Part shown: positions 54,710 to 63,626 of the stretch, piece after piece | Layout of the letters: each line of letters opens with the position of its first letter | How positions within the stretch are numbered: the stretch's first letter is position 1 | NCBI GenBank assembly: GCA_047601145.1 | Contig: JASGJW010000003.1 | Span: 868,001 to 932,000, forward strand | DNA length: 64,000 nt | Direction of reading: 5' to 3' | Source: UBA7672 sp047601145 | Lineage (GTDB): Bacteria > Pseudomonadota > Alphaproteobacteria > Caulobacterales > Hyphomonadaceae | Notes under the pieces: generated by a model | What the model was told of the DNA's origin: nothing | What the model saw: only the letters and a program-made list of their open reading frames with translations | Database searches by the model: none | Program-made: the position numbers and the translations under genes

Positions 54710-55702
54710 ATGGAGCGCAACATGACCAGCCTCTCCCGTCGCAGTTTCGTGCAGGCGCTGTGCGCGACCGGCGCCGCGGCGCCGCTTGCAGCCGCCTGTC
54801 AAACGATACAGGGACAAACAATGGCTAGCGGTCCGTTCTTCGCGAGCAACCACCTGCCCATCGGTATTCAGCTCTATACGCTGGGCGAGCTGATGGCGAA
54901 GGATATGGACGGCACGCTGAAGCAGATCTCGCAAATCGGCTACAAGAGCGTCGAGCTGGCCGGCTATCTCGGCAAGACGCCGCAACAATTGCGGGCCTCA
55001 TTCGACGCAGCTGGCGTCTCCTGCACCAGCGCGCACGTGGGCATGGCGAAAGGAACGGCGGCCGAGCCCAAGCTGCTCGACGATCTCTCCAAAGTCGCCG
55101 CCGACATGCACGTGATCGGCGCGGGCCATGTCATCTGCCCCGCCATGGCGACGCCGAGCGACATCAACATCACGCCCAATCCGGGCGAAGGCTTCCGCGT
55201 CATCAGCCGCGTCGTGCAGGCGATGACGGCGGACCATTGGAAACGCATGGCCGGCCAGTTCAACGAGATTGGCCGCAAGCTGAAGGCTGAGGGCCTGATC
55301 TTCGGTTATCACAACCACAACATGGAGTTCGTTAAGGTCGGCGATCGCACGGGTTTCGACATCCTCGTCGCAGAAACCGATCCGGCCCTGGTGACGTTTG
55401 AGCTGGATGTCGGCTGGGTGGCCGCGGGCGGGTATGACCCGGCCGAGGTATTCAGGAAATATCCGGACCGCTACTTCCTGATGCACGTGAAGGATGTGAA
55501 GGCGTCGACCCAACCGAATATCGAGGTGCGGATGGATCCGACCGAGGTTGGCTCCGGCAAGCTCGATTGGAAGACAATCCTTCCGGCGGCTTATAAATCA
55601 GGCGTCCGGAAATACTTCCTCGAGCAGGAAGCGCCTTTCGAGAAAGGTCGGATGGAAGCGGCCGAAATCGGGTATAAGTACCTCAGCACGCTCGTCGTCT
55701 GA
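54710..55702 (+). CDS. sugar isomerase/epimerase-like TIM barrel, Tat-exported
   Basis: A 330-residue xylose-isomerase-like TIM barrel. SLSRRSFVQALCATGAAAPL with AAAC is a Tat signal with lipobox, so it acts folded in the periplasm. Metal ligands are in FGYHNHNMEF, FELDVGWVAAGG, MHVKDVKAS and FLEQEAPF. In 3-keto-glycoside pathways such barrels epimerise, isomerise or cleave keto-sugars. ATG 54722 is an alternative start. It is 9 bp ahead of the fusion gene. Confidence 0.85.
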   Translation: MERNMTSLSRRSFVQALCATGAAAPLAAACQTIQGQTMASGPFFASNHLPIGIQLYTLGELMAKDMDGTLKQISQIGYKSVELAGYLGKTPQQLRASFDAAGVSCTSAHVGMAKGTAAEPKLLDDLSKVAADMHVIGAGHVICPAMATPSDINITPNPGEGFRVISRVVQAMTADHWKRMAGQFNEIGRKLKAEGLIFGYHNHNMEFVKVGDRTGFDILVAETDPALVTFELDVGWVAAGGYDPAEVFRKYPDRYFLMHVKDVKASTQPNIEVRMDPTEVGSGKLDWKTILPAAYKSGVRKYFLEQEAPFEKGRMEAAEIGYKYLSTLVV

Positions 55703-55711
55703 GGACTTTCC

Positions 55712-57901
55712 ATGAAGACCATGAAGGGACCGGGCATCTTCCTCGCCCAATTCGTTGGGCCGGAAGCGCCGTTCAATTCCCTGCCCTCCATTGCGAAATG
55801 GGCGAAGGAGAAGGGCTTCGTTGGCGTCCAGATTCCAACGGGCGAGGCGTCTCTCTTTGATCTGCGGAAGGCCGCTGAAAGCGACGCCTACTGCGACGAG
55901 ATGAAGGGGATGCTGAAGGACATGGGGATGGAGATCACCGAACTCTCCACTCACCTGCAGGGCCAACTCGTCGCCGTCCACCCAGCCTACGACACATTGT
56001 TCGACGCATTTGCACCACAACGCGTGCGCGGCAACCCGAAGGCGCGACAGGAATGGGCGGTTGAGCAGCTTATGCTCGCCGCGAAAGCTTCACGACGCCT
56101 CGGCCTCGACGCCAGCGTCACCTTTTCCGGCTCACTCGCCTGGCCCTACTTCTTCCCCTGGCCGCAACGCCCGCCGGGCCTCTTCGAAACTGCCTTCGAG
56201 GAACTCGCCAAACGCTGGCTCCCGATCCTCAATGCGTACGAAGATGCCGGCGTCGATCTCTGCTATGAAATCCACCCGAGCGAAGACCTCTTCGACGGCA
56301 CGACGTTCGAGATGTTCCTCGACCGTGTGAAGGGTCACAAGCGCTGCAACATCCTGTTCGACCCGAGCCATTTCTGTCTGCAGCAGCTCAACTATCTCGA
56401 ATACATCGACCTCTACCACGAGCGGATCAAGATGTTCCACGTCAAGGACGCGGAGTTCAATCCGACCGGCCGCCAGGGAGTCTACTCGGGCTACGCGCCC
56501 TGGATCGAGCGTGCTGGCCGCTTCCGCTCCGTCGGCGATGGGCAGGTCGACTTCAAGGGCATCTTCTCCAAGCTCGCCCAGTACGACTATGAAGGCTGGG
56601 CGGTGCTGGAATGGGAATGCTGCATCAAGCACCCCGAGGATGGCGCACGTGAAGGTGCAGCCTTCATCCGTGACCACATCATTCGCGTAACGCCCCGCGC
56701 CTTCGACGATTTCGCAGCGTCGGGCACGGATGAAAAGGCCAACCGCCGCCTGCTGGGAACTCGACCGGTGAGACGTCTGCGTCTCGGCATGGTCGGCGGC
56801 GGCGAAGGCGCCTTCATCGGCGGCGTTCATCGCATGGCGGCGCGCATCGATGACAAGTGGGAGCTGGTCGCCGGCAACTTCCAGTCCGATCCCGAGAAGG
56901 CCATCGCCTTTGGTCGCAGCCTCGGCCTGGCGCCGGACCGTTGCTATGGCGACTACCGCACAATGGCGGCAAACGAGGCGAAGCGCGCGGACCGCATCGA
57001 CGCCGTCTCCATCGTGACGCCGAATTCTACCCACCACGCCATCGCCCGCGCCTTCCTCGACGCAGGGATCGCTGTCATCTGCGACAAGCCGCTGACCATA
57101 ACACGCAAGCACGCCGACGATCTCGCAGATGTTGTCGCGAAGACCGGCCTGCCCTTCATCTTGACGCACAACTATTCCGGCTATCCCATGGTCCGCGACG
57201 CTCGCACCATGATCGCCGGAGGCGACCTGGGCGCCATTCGGATCGTGCAGGTCGAATATGCGCAGGACTGGCTTGCCAGCGATCTTCCTGGCAACAAGCA
57301 GGCCGACTGGCGTGGCGATCCCTCGCGCGCAGGCCCCGGTGGCGCACTGGGCGACATCGCCACGCACGCCTTCCAGCTTGCGGAATTCGTGACCGGCCTT
57401 CGCGTCGAGAGCCTGTCGTCCGATCTCTCCACTTTCGTTGCGGGCCGCAAGGTCGACGACAATGTCAACGTGCTGCTCCGTTTTTCGAGCGGCGCGAAGG
57501 GCATGCTGTGGGCCAGCCAGGTGGCCGTCGGCGCCGTCAACGGCCTGCGTTTGCGCGTGCACGGCGAGAAGGGCGGCATCGAATGGGCGCAGGAAACACC
57601 CGAAGAACTCCGCTTCACGCCGATTGGCGATCCGCCCCGCCTCTACCGCCGCGGCGGTCCGGGCGTTTCTCCCGCCGCGCAGCGTGCAACCCGGATTCCC
57701 GCAGGCCATCCCGAGGGCTACCTTGAAGGCTTCGCACAGATCTATACCGATGCGGCGGAACTCGTGCGCGCGCACAGCGAAGGCCGCGCGCCCGATCCGC
57801 TGGCGATCCCGCCCGGCATCGAGGACGGCGTACGTGGCGTGAAATTCATCGAGGCGGCTGTCGCCTCGAGTGGTAACAATGGCGTCTGGACGCCGGTCTG
57901 A
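55712..57901 (+). CDS. fusion: sugar isomerase/epimerase + Gfo/Idh/MocA oxidoreductase
   Basis: A 729-residue protein with two complete enzymes. Residues 1-345 form a TIM-barrel isomerase with metal ligands in LCYEIHPSEDLFDG, NILFDPSHF, MFHVKDAEF and VLEWECC. Residues 353-729 form a Gfo/Idh/MocA oxidoreductase: NAD site LRLGMVGGGEGAFIGGVHR, VICDKPLT in place of EKP, and GGALGDIATHAFQLAEF. There is no export signal, so it is cytoplasmic. The linker (ANRRLLGTRP) meets an in-frame GTG at 56768 that could be the start of an originally separate gene. Because this assembly has several single-base shifts, the join needs confirmation. Role: later steps of keto-sugar conversion (inference). Confidence 0.85.
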   Translation: MKTMKGPGIFLAQFVGPEAPFNSLPSIAKWAKEKGFVGVQIPTGEASLFDLRKAAESDAYCDEMKGMLKDMGMEITELSTHLQGQLVAVHPAYDTLFDAFAPQRVRGNPKARQEWAVEQLMLAAKASRRLGLDASVTFSGSLAWPYFFPWPQRPPGLFETAFEELAKRWLPILNAYEDAGVDLCYEIHPSEDLFDGTTFEMFLDRVKGHKRCNILFDPSHFCLQQLNYLEYIDLYHERIKMFHVKDAEFNPTGRQGVYSGYAPWIERAGRFRSVGDGQVDFKGIFSKLAQYDYEGWAVLEWECCIKHPEDGAREGAAFIRDHIIRVTPRAFDDFAASGTDEKANRRLLGTRPVRRLRLGMVGGGEGAFIGGVHRMAARIDDKWELVAGNFQSDPEKAIAFGRSLGLAPDRCYGDYRTMAANEAKRADRIDAVSIVTPNSTHHAIARAFLDAGIAVICDKPLTITRKHADDLADVVAKTGLPFILTHNYSGYPMVRDARTMIAGGDLGAIRIVQVEYAQDWLASDLPGNKQADWRGDPSRAGPGGALGDIATHAFQLAEFVTGLRVESLSSDLSTFVAGRKVDDNVNVLLRFSSGAKGMLWASQVAVGAVNGLRLRVHGEKGGIEWAQETPEELRFTPIGDPPRLYRRGGPGVSPAAQRATRIPAGHPEGYLEGFAQIYTDAAELVRAHSEGRAPDPLAIPPGIEDGVRGVKFIEAAVASSGNNGVWTPV

Positions 57902-57913
57902 GGGAGGCTTGAG

Positions 57914-58675
57914 ATGCGGATTGCAACTGGTCTTGCGCTTGCGGTGCTGATGCTTGCGGCCTGCGACAGCAAGCCGGCGGAAACAGCGGCAGCGCCGCCC
58001 GCGGAAACTCCAGCGCCCGCCTCTGCTCCGGAGACGCCCGCGATGAACACGCTCACCGCCGAGGAAACCGCCGCCGGCTGGAAGCTCTTGTTCAACGGAA
58101 CCGACCTCGCGGGCTGGAAAGGCTACAAGAAGGACGCTCCGGGCGCGGCTTGGCAGGTTCAGGACGGCGCGATCGCGCTGACCGCTGGCGGCGCCGGCGA
58201 CCTGATGACGGCGGACGAATATGGCCCGTTCGAACTGTCGTACGACTGGAAGATCTCGCCGAACGGCAACAGCGGCCTGATCTACCTGATCAAGGAAGTG
58301 GACGGCGCCGACAACACCTACAACTCCGGACCGGAAATGCAGGTGCTCGACAATGATGGGCACGCCGACGGCAAGATCCCGTCGCATCGCGCCGGAGCTC
58401 TCTATGACCTGGAAACGCCCCCCGATGGCGCAGTGAAACCGGTGGGCGAATGGAACACGGCCGTGATTAAGTTCACCGGCACGCATATCGAACACTGGCT
58501 CAACGGTGTGAAGGTCGCCGAGTCTAGCTATGGCGATGATGCCTGGAAGAAGAAGGTTGCGGCTTCGAAGTTCAAGCAGTGGCCGATGTTCGGCACGTTT
58601 CCGAAGGGCCACATCGCCCTGCAGGACCACGGCAATCAGGTCTGGTACCGCAACATCAAGATCAAGGCGTCTTAA
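57914..58675 (+). CDS. DUF1080 lipoprotein (3-keto-glycoside hydrolase type)
   Basis: A 253-residue lipoprotein (MLAAC lipobox) with an Ala/Pro-rich linker and a DUF1080 domain: GWKLLFNGTDLAGWKGYKK, SYDWKISPNGNSGLIYLI, GPEMQVLDND and IALQDHGNQVWYRNIKIK. It is of the type found with GMC or Gfo/Idh enzymes in 3-keto-disaccharide utilisation. Last gene of the rightward run 53486-58675; ATG 57914 follows GAGGGAGG. Confidence 0.88.
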   Translation: MRIATGLALAVLMLAACDSKPAETAAAPPAETPAPASAPETPAMNTLTAEETAAGWKLLFNGTDLAGWKGYKKDAPGAAWQVQDGAIALTAGGAGDLMTADEYGPFELSYDWKISPNGNSGLIYLIKEVDGADNTYNSGPEMQVLDNDGHADGKIPSHRAGALYDLETPPDGAVKPVGEWNTAVIKFTGTHIEHWLNGVKVAESSYGDDAWKKKVAASKFKQWPMFGTFPKGHIALQDHGNQVWYRNIKIKAS

Positions 58676-58685
58676 GGCGGAGTAC

Positions 58686-58709
58686 GGGGCGCCTGCAAGA
58701 AGGCGCCCC
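58686..58709. terminator. hairpin between convergent genes
   Basis: GGGGCGCCT (58686-58694) and AGGCGCCCC (58701-58709) form a 9-bp stem with a 6-nt loop between two convergent genes. No T-run on either side. It may stop transcription from both directions. Confidence 0.5.
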
Positions 58710-58720
58710 AAACACTCTGA

Positions 58721-59416
58721 TCAGGGCGCCGTGTATTTAAGCCCCATGCCTTCAATCACGCCTTTGATGTGGGCGAGCGCTTCAGGCGTAGGGCCGGCGT
58801 AGGCGCCGGTGCCGGGGGTATTGCCCATGTAACCGATGTCGGCCCAGCCTTCGCGCGTCGTATAGAACGCACCGAGCGTCAGCGAGCGGAGGCGTGCGAA
58901 GAACTGGCCGGCTTTCTCAAGGCCGGGTTCGACCTTGGCCTTGAAGGCGATCCTGTCGAGGATCGCTTTCTGCTTGCTGGGATCAGCCTTGGCGAAGACG
59001 ACGCCGTTCGCCTTGTTCGACTGCTCGTCGACCCAGGCGAGGCCGGGGACGATGAGCTCGCGGTCCTTGTGCTGGTCCGGATAGGGAGCGCTGACCCATT
59101 CATTGATGAAGGCGGGGACGCCGACCTTCGACGGGAACGGGACATCGCCCTCACCCGGCAGGATGAGGTCGACCAGCGCGTTGACGGCAACGAGTTCGGC
59201 CTCCGTCATCGTCAACGGCCATGGCGTGGCGTTGTTGTTGAAGTCGACGTCGGTGCCGACGCCCTTGGCCTGGATGGTCGCCATTTCCTGCCAGGTAACG
59301 CCCTTGGCCTGGTCGCCGCAGGCGGCGAGTTGGCCCATCGCCATGGCGCCCATGAACCATTTCATGGTGGTGCGGCGATCGATGTGAACGAGGCCGGAGG
59401 AGTTGTTCGTGGTCAT
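58721..59416 (-). CDS. gluconate 2-dehydrogenase subunit 3 family protein, second copy
   Basis: A 231-residue small subunit for the GMC enzyme encoded just upstream. IDRRTTMKWFMGAMAMGQLA with AAC suggests a Tat-type signal with lipobox. TEAELVAVNALVDLILPGEG and GWADIGYMGNTPGTGAY are family features. ATG 59416 follows AGGAGGAA, 11 bp after the GMC stop. Confidence 0.87.
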   Translation of the reverse strand: MTTNNSSGLVHIDRRTTMKWFMGAMAMGQLAACGDQAKGVTWQEMATIQAKGVGTDVDFNNNATPWPLTMTEAELVAVNALVDLILPGEGDVPFPSKVGVPAFINEWVSAPYPDQHKDRELIVPGLAWVDEQSNKANGVVFAKADPSKQKAILDRIAFKAKVEPGLEKAGQFFARLRSLTLGAFYTTREGWADIGYMGNTPGTGAYAGPTPEALAHIKGVIEGMGLKYTAP

Positions 59417-59427
59417 GGATGTTCCTC

Positions 59428-61110
59428 CTACAGCTCGCCGCGGCGCAGGCGCGTGGCGATCGAGTCCGCCGAGCGCATGGCAAGCGCCATGATCGTGATT
59501 GTCGGGTTCTTGTGTGCTTTCGAGACGAAGACAGAGCCGTCGGTGAGATAGAGATTGTCGACGTCCCAGGTCTTGCCGAAGGAGTTCACTACGGAGTCCT
59601 TCGCATCCTTGCCCATGCGGCAGGTGCCAACTTCGTGGATGATCTCGCCGCCTTTTGAAATGGCTTTCTCGGGCGCTTCCGGTTCGGCCGTAAGCGTGCC
59701 GCCCAGCTTGTCGACCAGCTCCTTCATCGCGTTCTGGAAGTGCTTCACCTGCTTCATCTCGTGGTCGGACCAAGACCAGGAGAATTTCAGGACCGGAATG
59801 CCGAACTTGTCCTTCGTGTTGCTGTCGATCTCGCAGAAGGACTTGCCGTTCGGGATCATCTCACCCCGCTGGGTGAAGTTGATGCGCGAGCCGTAGCGGC
59901 GCTTCACATCGGCGCGGAGGCTGGAGCCGTAGCCGTCGAGGCCGGAGCCAGCACCCATGCCCGGATCACCGAACGAGCCGCCGATCTCCACGTGATAGCC
60001 GCGGGGCGTGTCGACCTCGCCGCTCTTGATCCGCTTGTAATCCCAGAAGGGGATGTAGGCGTGCAGGCCCATCGCGCCGTCTTCATTGTAGCGCGGTCGG
60101 CCTTCGAGTTGTGGGAAATAGGCGTTCACACTCGACCCGACCGTATCCATCAGATTGCGGCCAACCTGCCCGCTAGAATTGGCGACGCCTTCCGAGCGGC
60201 CATTGGGTTTCGAGTTGAGCAGGATACGCGCTGTCTCGCCGGTGGAAGCCGCAATGATGACGACGCGGCCCTTGGCTTCACGCTGCTTGCCGGTGGCCTT
60301 GTCGATATAGCGGACGCCGGTGGCTTTTCCGCTCGCGTCGAGAAGCATTTCGAACACCATGGCGCCGGTGGCGATCGTCAGCTTGCCGGTGGCCTTGGCC
60401 CACGGGATCAGCGAGGTGGTGGTCTGGAAAGCCGCGCCGATGCCGCAGCCGCGGCCGCAGGCGGACGCCCAATAGCACTGCGAGCGTTCGTCGATCTTCT
60501 TGGTGAGGATGGCGCGGCGGGCCGGCACGACGGGAATGCCGATCGCATCCCCACCCGCTTTCAGGAATGTCTCCCACACGCGGAATTTCGGCGGCGGCAG
60601 GAGAACGCCCGCGCCGGAGCTCGGATGGTTCTCAAGACCGGTGTTGGTGCCGTAGACGCCGACCAGCTTCTCGGTCTTGTCGTACCAGGGGGCGACGTCC
60701 TTGTACTCGATCGGCCAGTCCGTGCCGAGGCCGTCGCGCGTGAAGGGCTTGAAGTCGTACTCGCCCATGCGGAAGGAGTTGCGCGCCCAGTGATTGGTGC
60801 GGCCCCCAAGCATGCGTGAGCGCCACCAGAGAAAGTCCGACCCTTCGGCCTTGGTGTAGGGCTCGCCGGGCACTTCCCAGCCGCCATCGACGGTCGCGTC
60901 GTAATAGCCGAACGGCTTGTCGGGTGTGCCAACGCCGCGGAGCGGGGCCTCCATCGCCATGTTGAGCATGGGTGCTTCTTCCGGGTTGTAGTCCCGGCCC
61001 GCCTCCAGCATCAGCACGCTGGCGCCCGCTTTCGTGAGCACCCAGGCGGCCATCGCACCCCCGGCGCCGGAGCCAACTACGACGGCATCATGTGGATCGT
61101 CTGGCGTCAT
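59428..61110 (-). CDS. GMC-type FAD oxidoreductase, second copy
   Basis: A 560-residue flavoprotein with FAD site AVVVGSGAGGAMAAWVLTKA and catalytic segments IIHEVGTCRMGKD and HKNPTITIMALAMRSAD. With the small subunit downstream it forms a second sugar-dehydrogenase pair, on the opposite strand from the first. The two GMC proteins differ clearly in sequence, so substrate differences are likely. Divergent from the B12 riboswitch. Confidence 0.88.
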   Translation of the reverse strand: MTPDDPHDAVVVGSGAGGAMAAWVLTKAGASVLMLEAGRDYNPEEAPMLNMAMEAPLRGVGTPDKPFGYYDATVDGGWEVPGEPYTKAEGSDFLWWRSRMLGGRTNHWARNSFRMGEYDFKPFTRDGLGTDWPIEYKDVAPWYDKTEKLVGVYGTNTGLENHPSSGAGVLLPPPKFRVWETFLKAGGDAIGIPVVPARRAILTKKIDERSQCYWASACGRGCGIGAAFQTTTSLIPWAKATGKLTIATGAMVFEMLLDASGKATGVRYIDKATGKQREAKGRVVIIAASTGETARILLNSKPNGRSEGVANSSGQVGRNLMDTVGSSVNAYFPQLEGRPRYNEDGAMGLHAYIPFWDYKRIKSGEVDTPRGYHVEIGGSFGDPGMGAGSGLDGYGSSLRADVKRRYGSRINFTQRGEMIPNGKSFCEIDSNTKDKFGIPVLKFSWSWSDHEMKQVKHFQNAMKELVDKLGGTLTAEPEAPEKAISKGGEIIHEVGTCRMGKDAKDSVVNSFGKTWDVDNLYLTDGSVFVSKAHKNPTITIMALAMRSADSIATRLRRGEL

Positions 61111-61284
61111 ATTCCCCTCGGCGCAGTTATGTTTTGCTGCAGACTAGCGCGGCGAAACGGCCGGCGTCGACAAGCCCGCCAAGGGAATTCGCGATCAATC
61201 CGAGTTGCGCCGCAACAACATGTTTGGGCGCCCGCGAAGAGACCTCTTGCCATTACCCCCGCACTCGGTGTTGATCGCGCCTGC

Positions 61285-61460
61285 GACAGGTTCCTCGAAA
61301 GAGGATTCAAAGGGAACCGGGTTTAGGCCCGGGCTGCCCCCGCAACTGTAAGCGGCGAGCCGCGCATCAATGCCACTGGAAAGTCCTTCGGGACGATCCG
61401 GGAAGGTGATGCGCAACGGTGTTGACCCGCAAGCCAGGAGACCTGCCTGCCGCAGTCGTC
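61285..61460 (+). promoter_or_regulatory. cobalamin riboswitch
   Basis: The leader of the TonB receptor holds the conserved cobalamin elements in order: AGGGAACC (near 61311), a GC stem with CCCCGCAACTGTAAGCGG, TGCCACTGG (61371-61379), GGGAAGGTG and the B12 box AGCCAGGAGACCTGCC (61432-61447). It should lower receptor expression when B12 is plentiful. Confidence 0.93.
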
Positions 61461-61524
61461 TTTCGACGGTCCGGGGAAGGGCCGCTCGAACGGAGAATTC
61501 CGCTTGACGACGTTTCAGCCTGAA

Positions 61525-61549
61525 CTCCGGCGCGAGCCGGAGGCAGGTC
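61525..61549 (+). promoter_or_regulatory. expression platform of the riboswitch
   Basis: CTCCGGC-GCGA-GCCGGAG (61525-61542) is a 7-bp stem closed by a GNRA loop just before the ribosome site. AGGCAGGTC (61541-61549) is perfectly complementary to GACCTGCCT in the B12 box (61440-61448), so the two pairings compete. Confidence 0.6.
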
Positions 61550-61566
61550 CATTTTGGAGACGTCTT

Positions 61567-63600
61567 ATGAACCGGTTCAATTCAACGCGCGGCCGGACCC
61601 TGCGCACATCCTGCCTCGTTCTGGCGGGGACATTGCTTTACGGCGCGCCGGCCTTCGCGCAGGCGCAGGGCGACAGGGATGTCGTCGTCGTCACGGGTAC
61701 GACCACCCCGACGGAGAAGGACAAGATCGGCTCGTCGCTGACCGTTGTTGGCAAGGAGACGATCGCGGATGAGGGCTACAGCTATGTGCCGGACGTGCTG
61801 CGGCAGGTTCCGGGCGTGGCGGTAAACCGGGCGGGATCGTTCGGCGCGCTGACGCAAGTGCGTATCCGCGGGGCGGAGGCGAATCACACACTGGTGCTGC
61901 TCGACGGCATCGACCTGTCGAGCCCGGACCAGGGCGAGACGGATTTCTCGACCCTGCTTACGGGCGATCTCGAGCGGATCGAAGTACTGCGCGGACCGCA
62001 ATCGGGGCTATATGGCTCCAACGCGCTGGCTGGCGTTATCAACCTCATTTCGCGGCGCGACGTGCAGGGGACGTATGTGAACCTCGCGGCCGAAGCCGGG
62101 TCGTGGAACACAGCGCAGCTGCAAGGCGGCATCGGGATGGGCGACGGGCGGGACTATGTCTCGGCCGGCTTCCACGCGCTGTCGACCGATGGCTACGACG
62201 TGTCGGCCGACCATAGCGCGGTGGGCGTGACGTCGGTGGGTCCGGGCAACAATGCCGGCGACACCGAGGGCAGCGACATCGTCACGGCCTATCTGCGCGG
62301 CGGAAGGGAAGTCACGCCGCTGTTCCGCGTGGACGCCATTGCGCGCTTCCTGACCAAGGATTCTGGCCTCGATGGCCAGGCGTACAACTTCCCGATTGCG
62401 GGCGGGACTTACGATGACGCCAGCAAGACGTCGCAGGACCAGATGCTGTTCGGCGGCTCGGGTACCCTGAACCTGATGGATGGAAAATGGCAGACCGTCC
62501 TGTCCGCCTCCTATGTCGATGAGAAGCGCCGGAGCACTTCCACAAGCTTTCCGTTCTTTGCAGGCCCGGCTCTGCCCGCGAACGCGACGGCGCAGATGGC
62601 GGCGGTTACGCTTGATCGGTCGGGGGCCAACGCCTCGCGAACAAAGTATGGCCTGCAGTCGACCTTCGAGTTCGGTTCGGACGGCTTCGTCAGCTACCTC
62701 ACCGGCTTCGTCGAGAACAAGAAGGAGACCTACGAGGATCCCTTCACCGGCCGCCACGAGAAGCGCACGCTGAACGGCATCGGCGCGCAATACCGCGCTG
62801 AGATCGCCAACCAGCTCTATCTCTCGGCAACCGTGCGTCACGACGACAATGACGACTTCCAGGATGCGGACACCTACAGCGTGGCGACGTCCTGGGTTGT
62901 GCCCGGCATGGGCACGCGCCCGCACGCCTCGTTCGGCACGGGCGTCACCAACCCGACCTTCTTCGAACAGTTCGGCTTCAGCCCGGGCTCGTTCGTCGGC
63001 AATCCGAGCCTCAAGCCGGAAGAAGCAGAAGGCTGGGACATCGGCGTCGAGCAGTCGCTGCTCGAAGGAAACCTGCTGGTCGATCTCACTTATTTTGAGT
63101 CGACCCTCGAGAACGAGATCTACACAACGTTCGGCCCGGCCCCGACCTTCCTTGCTACGCCCGCCAACCGGATCTCGGACAGCGATCGCAGCGGGTGGGA
63201 GCTGGCGTTCAGCGCTTACCCGACCTCCGACATCGACATCACGGGCTCGTATACCAAGCTCGACGCCACCGATCCGACCGGGATCGAGGTTCGCCGTCCG
63301 AAGGACCAGGCTGCGCTCGACGCCTCCTGGCGCGTCGGCGGCGGCCCGTTCCAACTGAACCTCGGCGTCACCTACAATGGCGAACAGGTCGACACCGACT
63401 TCGGCACATTCACCGCCACGGCCCAGGACCCGTACACCCTCGTCAGGCTTGGCGCGTCCTACAAGCTGAACGACAGTGTGGAAGTCTACGGCCGGATCGA
63501 GAACCTGACCGACGAGAAGTATGAGGAAGTCATCGGTTATCTCGGACAGCCGCAGGGCATCTTCGTCGGCGTGCGATTCCGCGACGACAAGTCGAAATAG
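61567..63600 (+). CDS. btuB: TonB-dependent receptor, BtuB-like vitamin B12 transporter
   Basis: A 677-residue outer-membrane receptor. The signal peptide ends GAPAFAQAQ. A TonB box-like VVVVTGT, the plug (VPDVLRQVPGVAVNR; IRGAEANHTLVLLDGI; IEVLRGPQSGLYGSNALAGV) and a 22-strand barrel follow, ending VGVRFRDDKSK. Control by a cobalamin riboswitch and the BtuF-like gene next door identify it as a B12 (corrinoid) receptor. ATG 61567 follows TTGGAGA. Confidence 0.92.
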   Translation: MNRFNSTRGRTLRTSCLVLAGTLLYGAPAFAQAQGDRDVVVVTGTTTPTEKDKIGSSLTVVGKETIADEGYSYVPDVLRQVPGVAVNRAGSFGALTQVRIRGAEANHTLVLLDGIDLSSPDQGETDFSTLLTGDLERIEVLRGPQSGLYGSNALAGVINLISRRDVQGTYVNLAAEAGSWNTAQLQGGIGMGDGRDYVSAGFHALSTDGYDVSADHSAVGVTSVGPGNNAGDTEGSDIVTAYLRGGREVTPLFRVDAIARFLTKDSGLDGQAYNFPIAGGTYDDASKTSQDQMLFGGSGTLNLMDGKWQTVLSASYVDEKRRSTSTSFPFFAGPALPANATAQMAAVTLDRSGANASRTKYGLQSTFEFGSDGFVSYLTGFVENKKETYEDPFTGRHEKRTLNGIGAQYRAEIANQLYLSATVRHDDNDDFQDADTYSVATSWVVPGMGTRPHASFGTGVTNPTFFEQFGFSPGSFVGNPSLKPEEAEGWDIGVEQSLLEGNLLVDLTYFESTLENEIYTTFGPAPTFLATPANRISDSDRSGWELAFSAYPTSDIDITGSYTKLDATDPTGIEVRRPKDQAALDASWRVGGGPFQLNLGVTYNGEQVDTDFGTFTATAQDPYTLVRLGASYKLNDSVEVYGRIENLTDEKYEEVIGYLGQPQGIFVGVRFRDDKSK

Positions 63601-63626
63601 GCTCAGGGCATGCCCGGGGTGCAGGG

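Noticed and set aside
56132..58711. Very long leftward open frame (859 codons) opposite the fusion and DUF1080 genes
   Set aside because: It is antisense to clearly conserved enzymes; its translation is rich in Arg, Ala, Val and His without domain features, as expected for the complement of GC-rich coding DNA.
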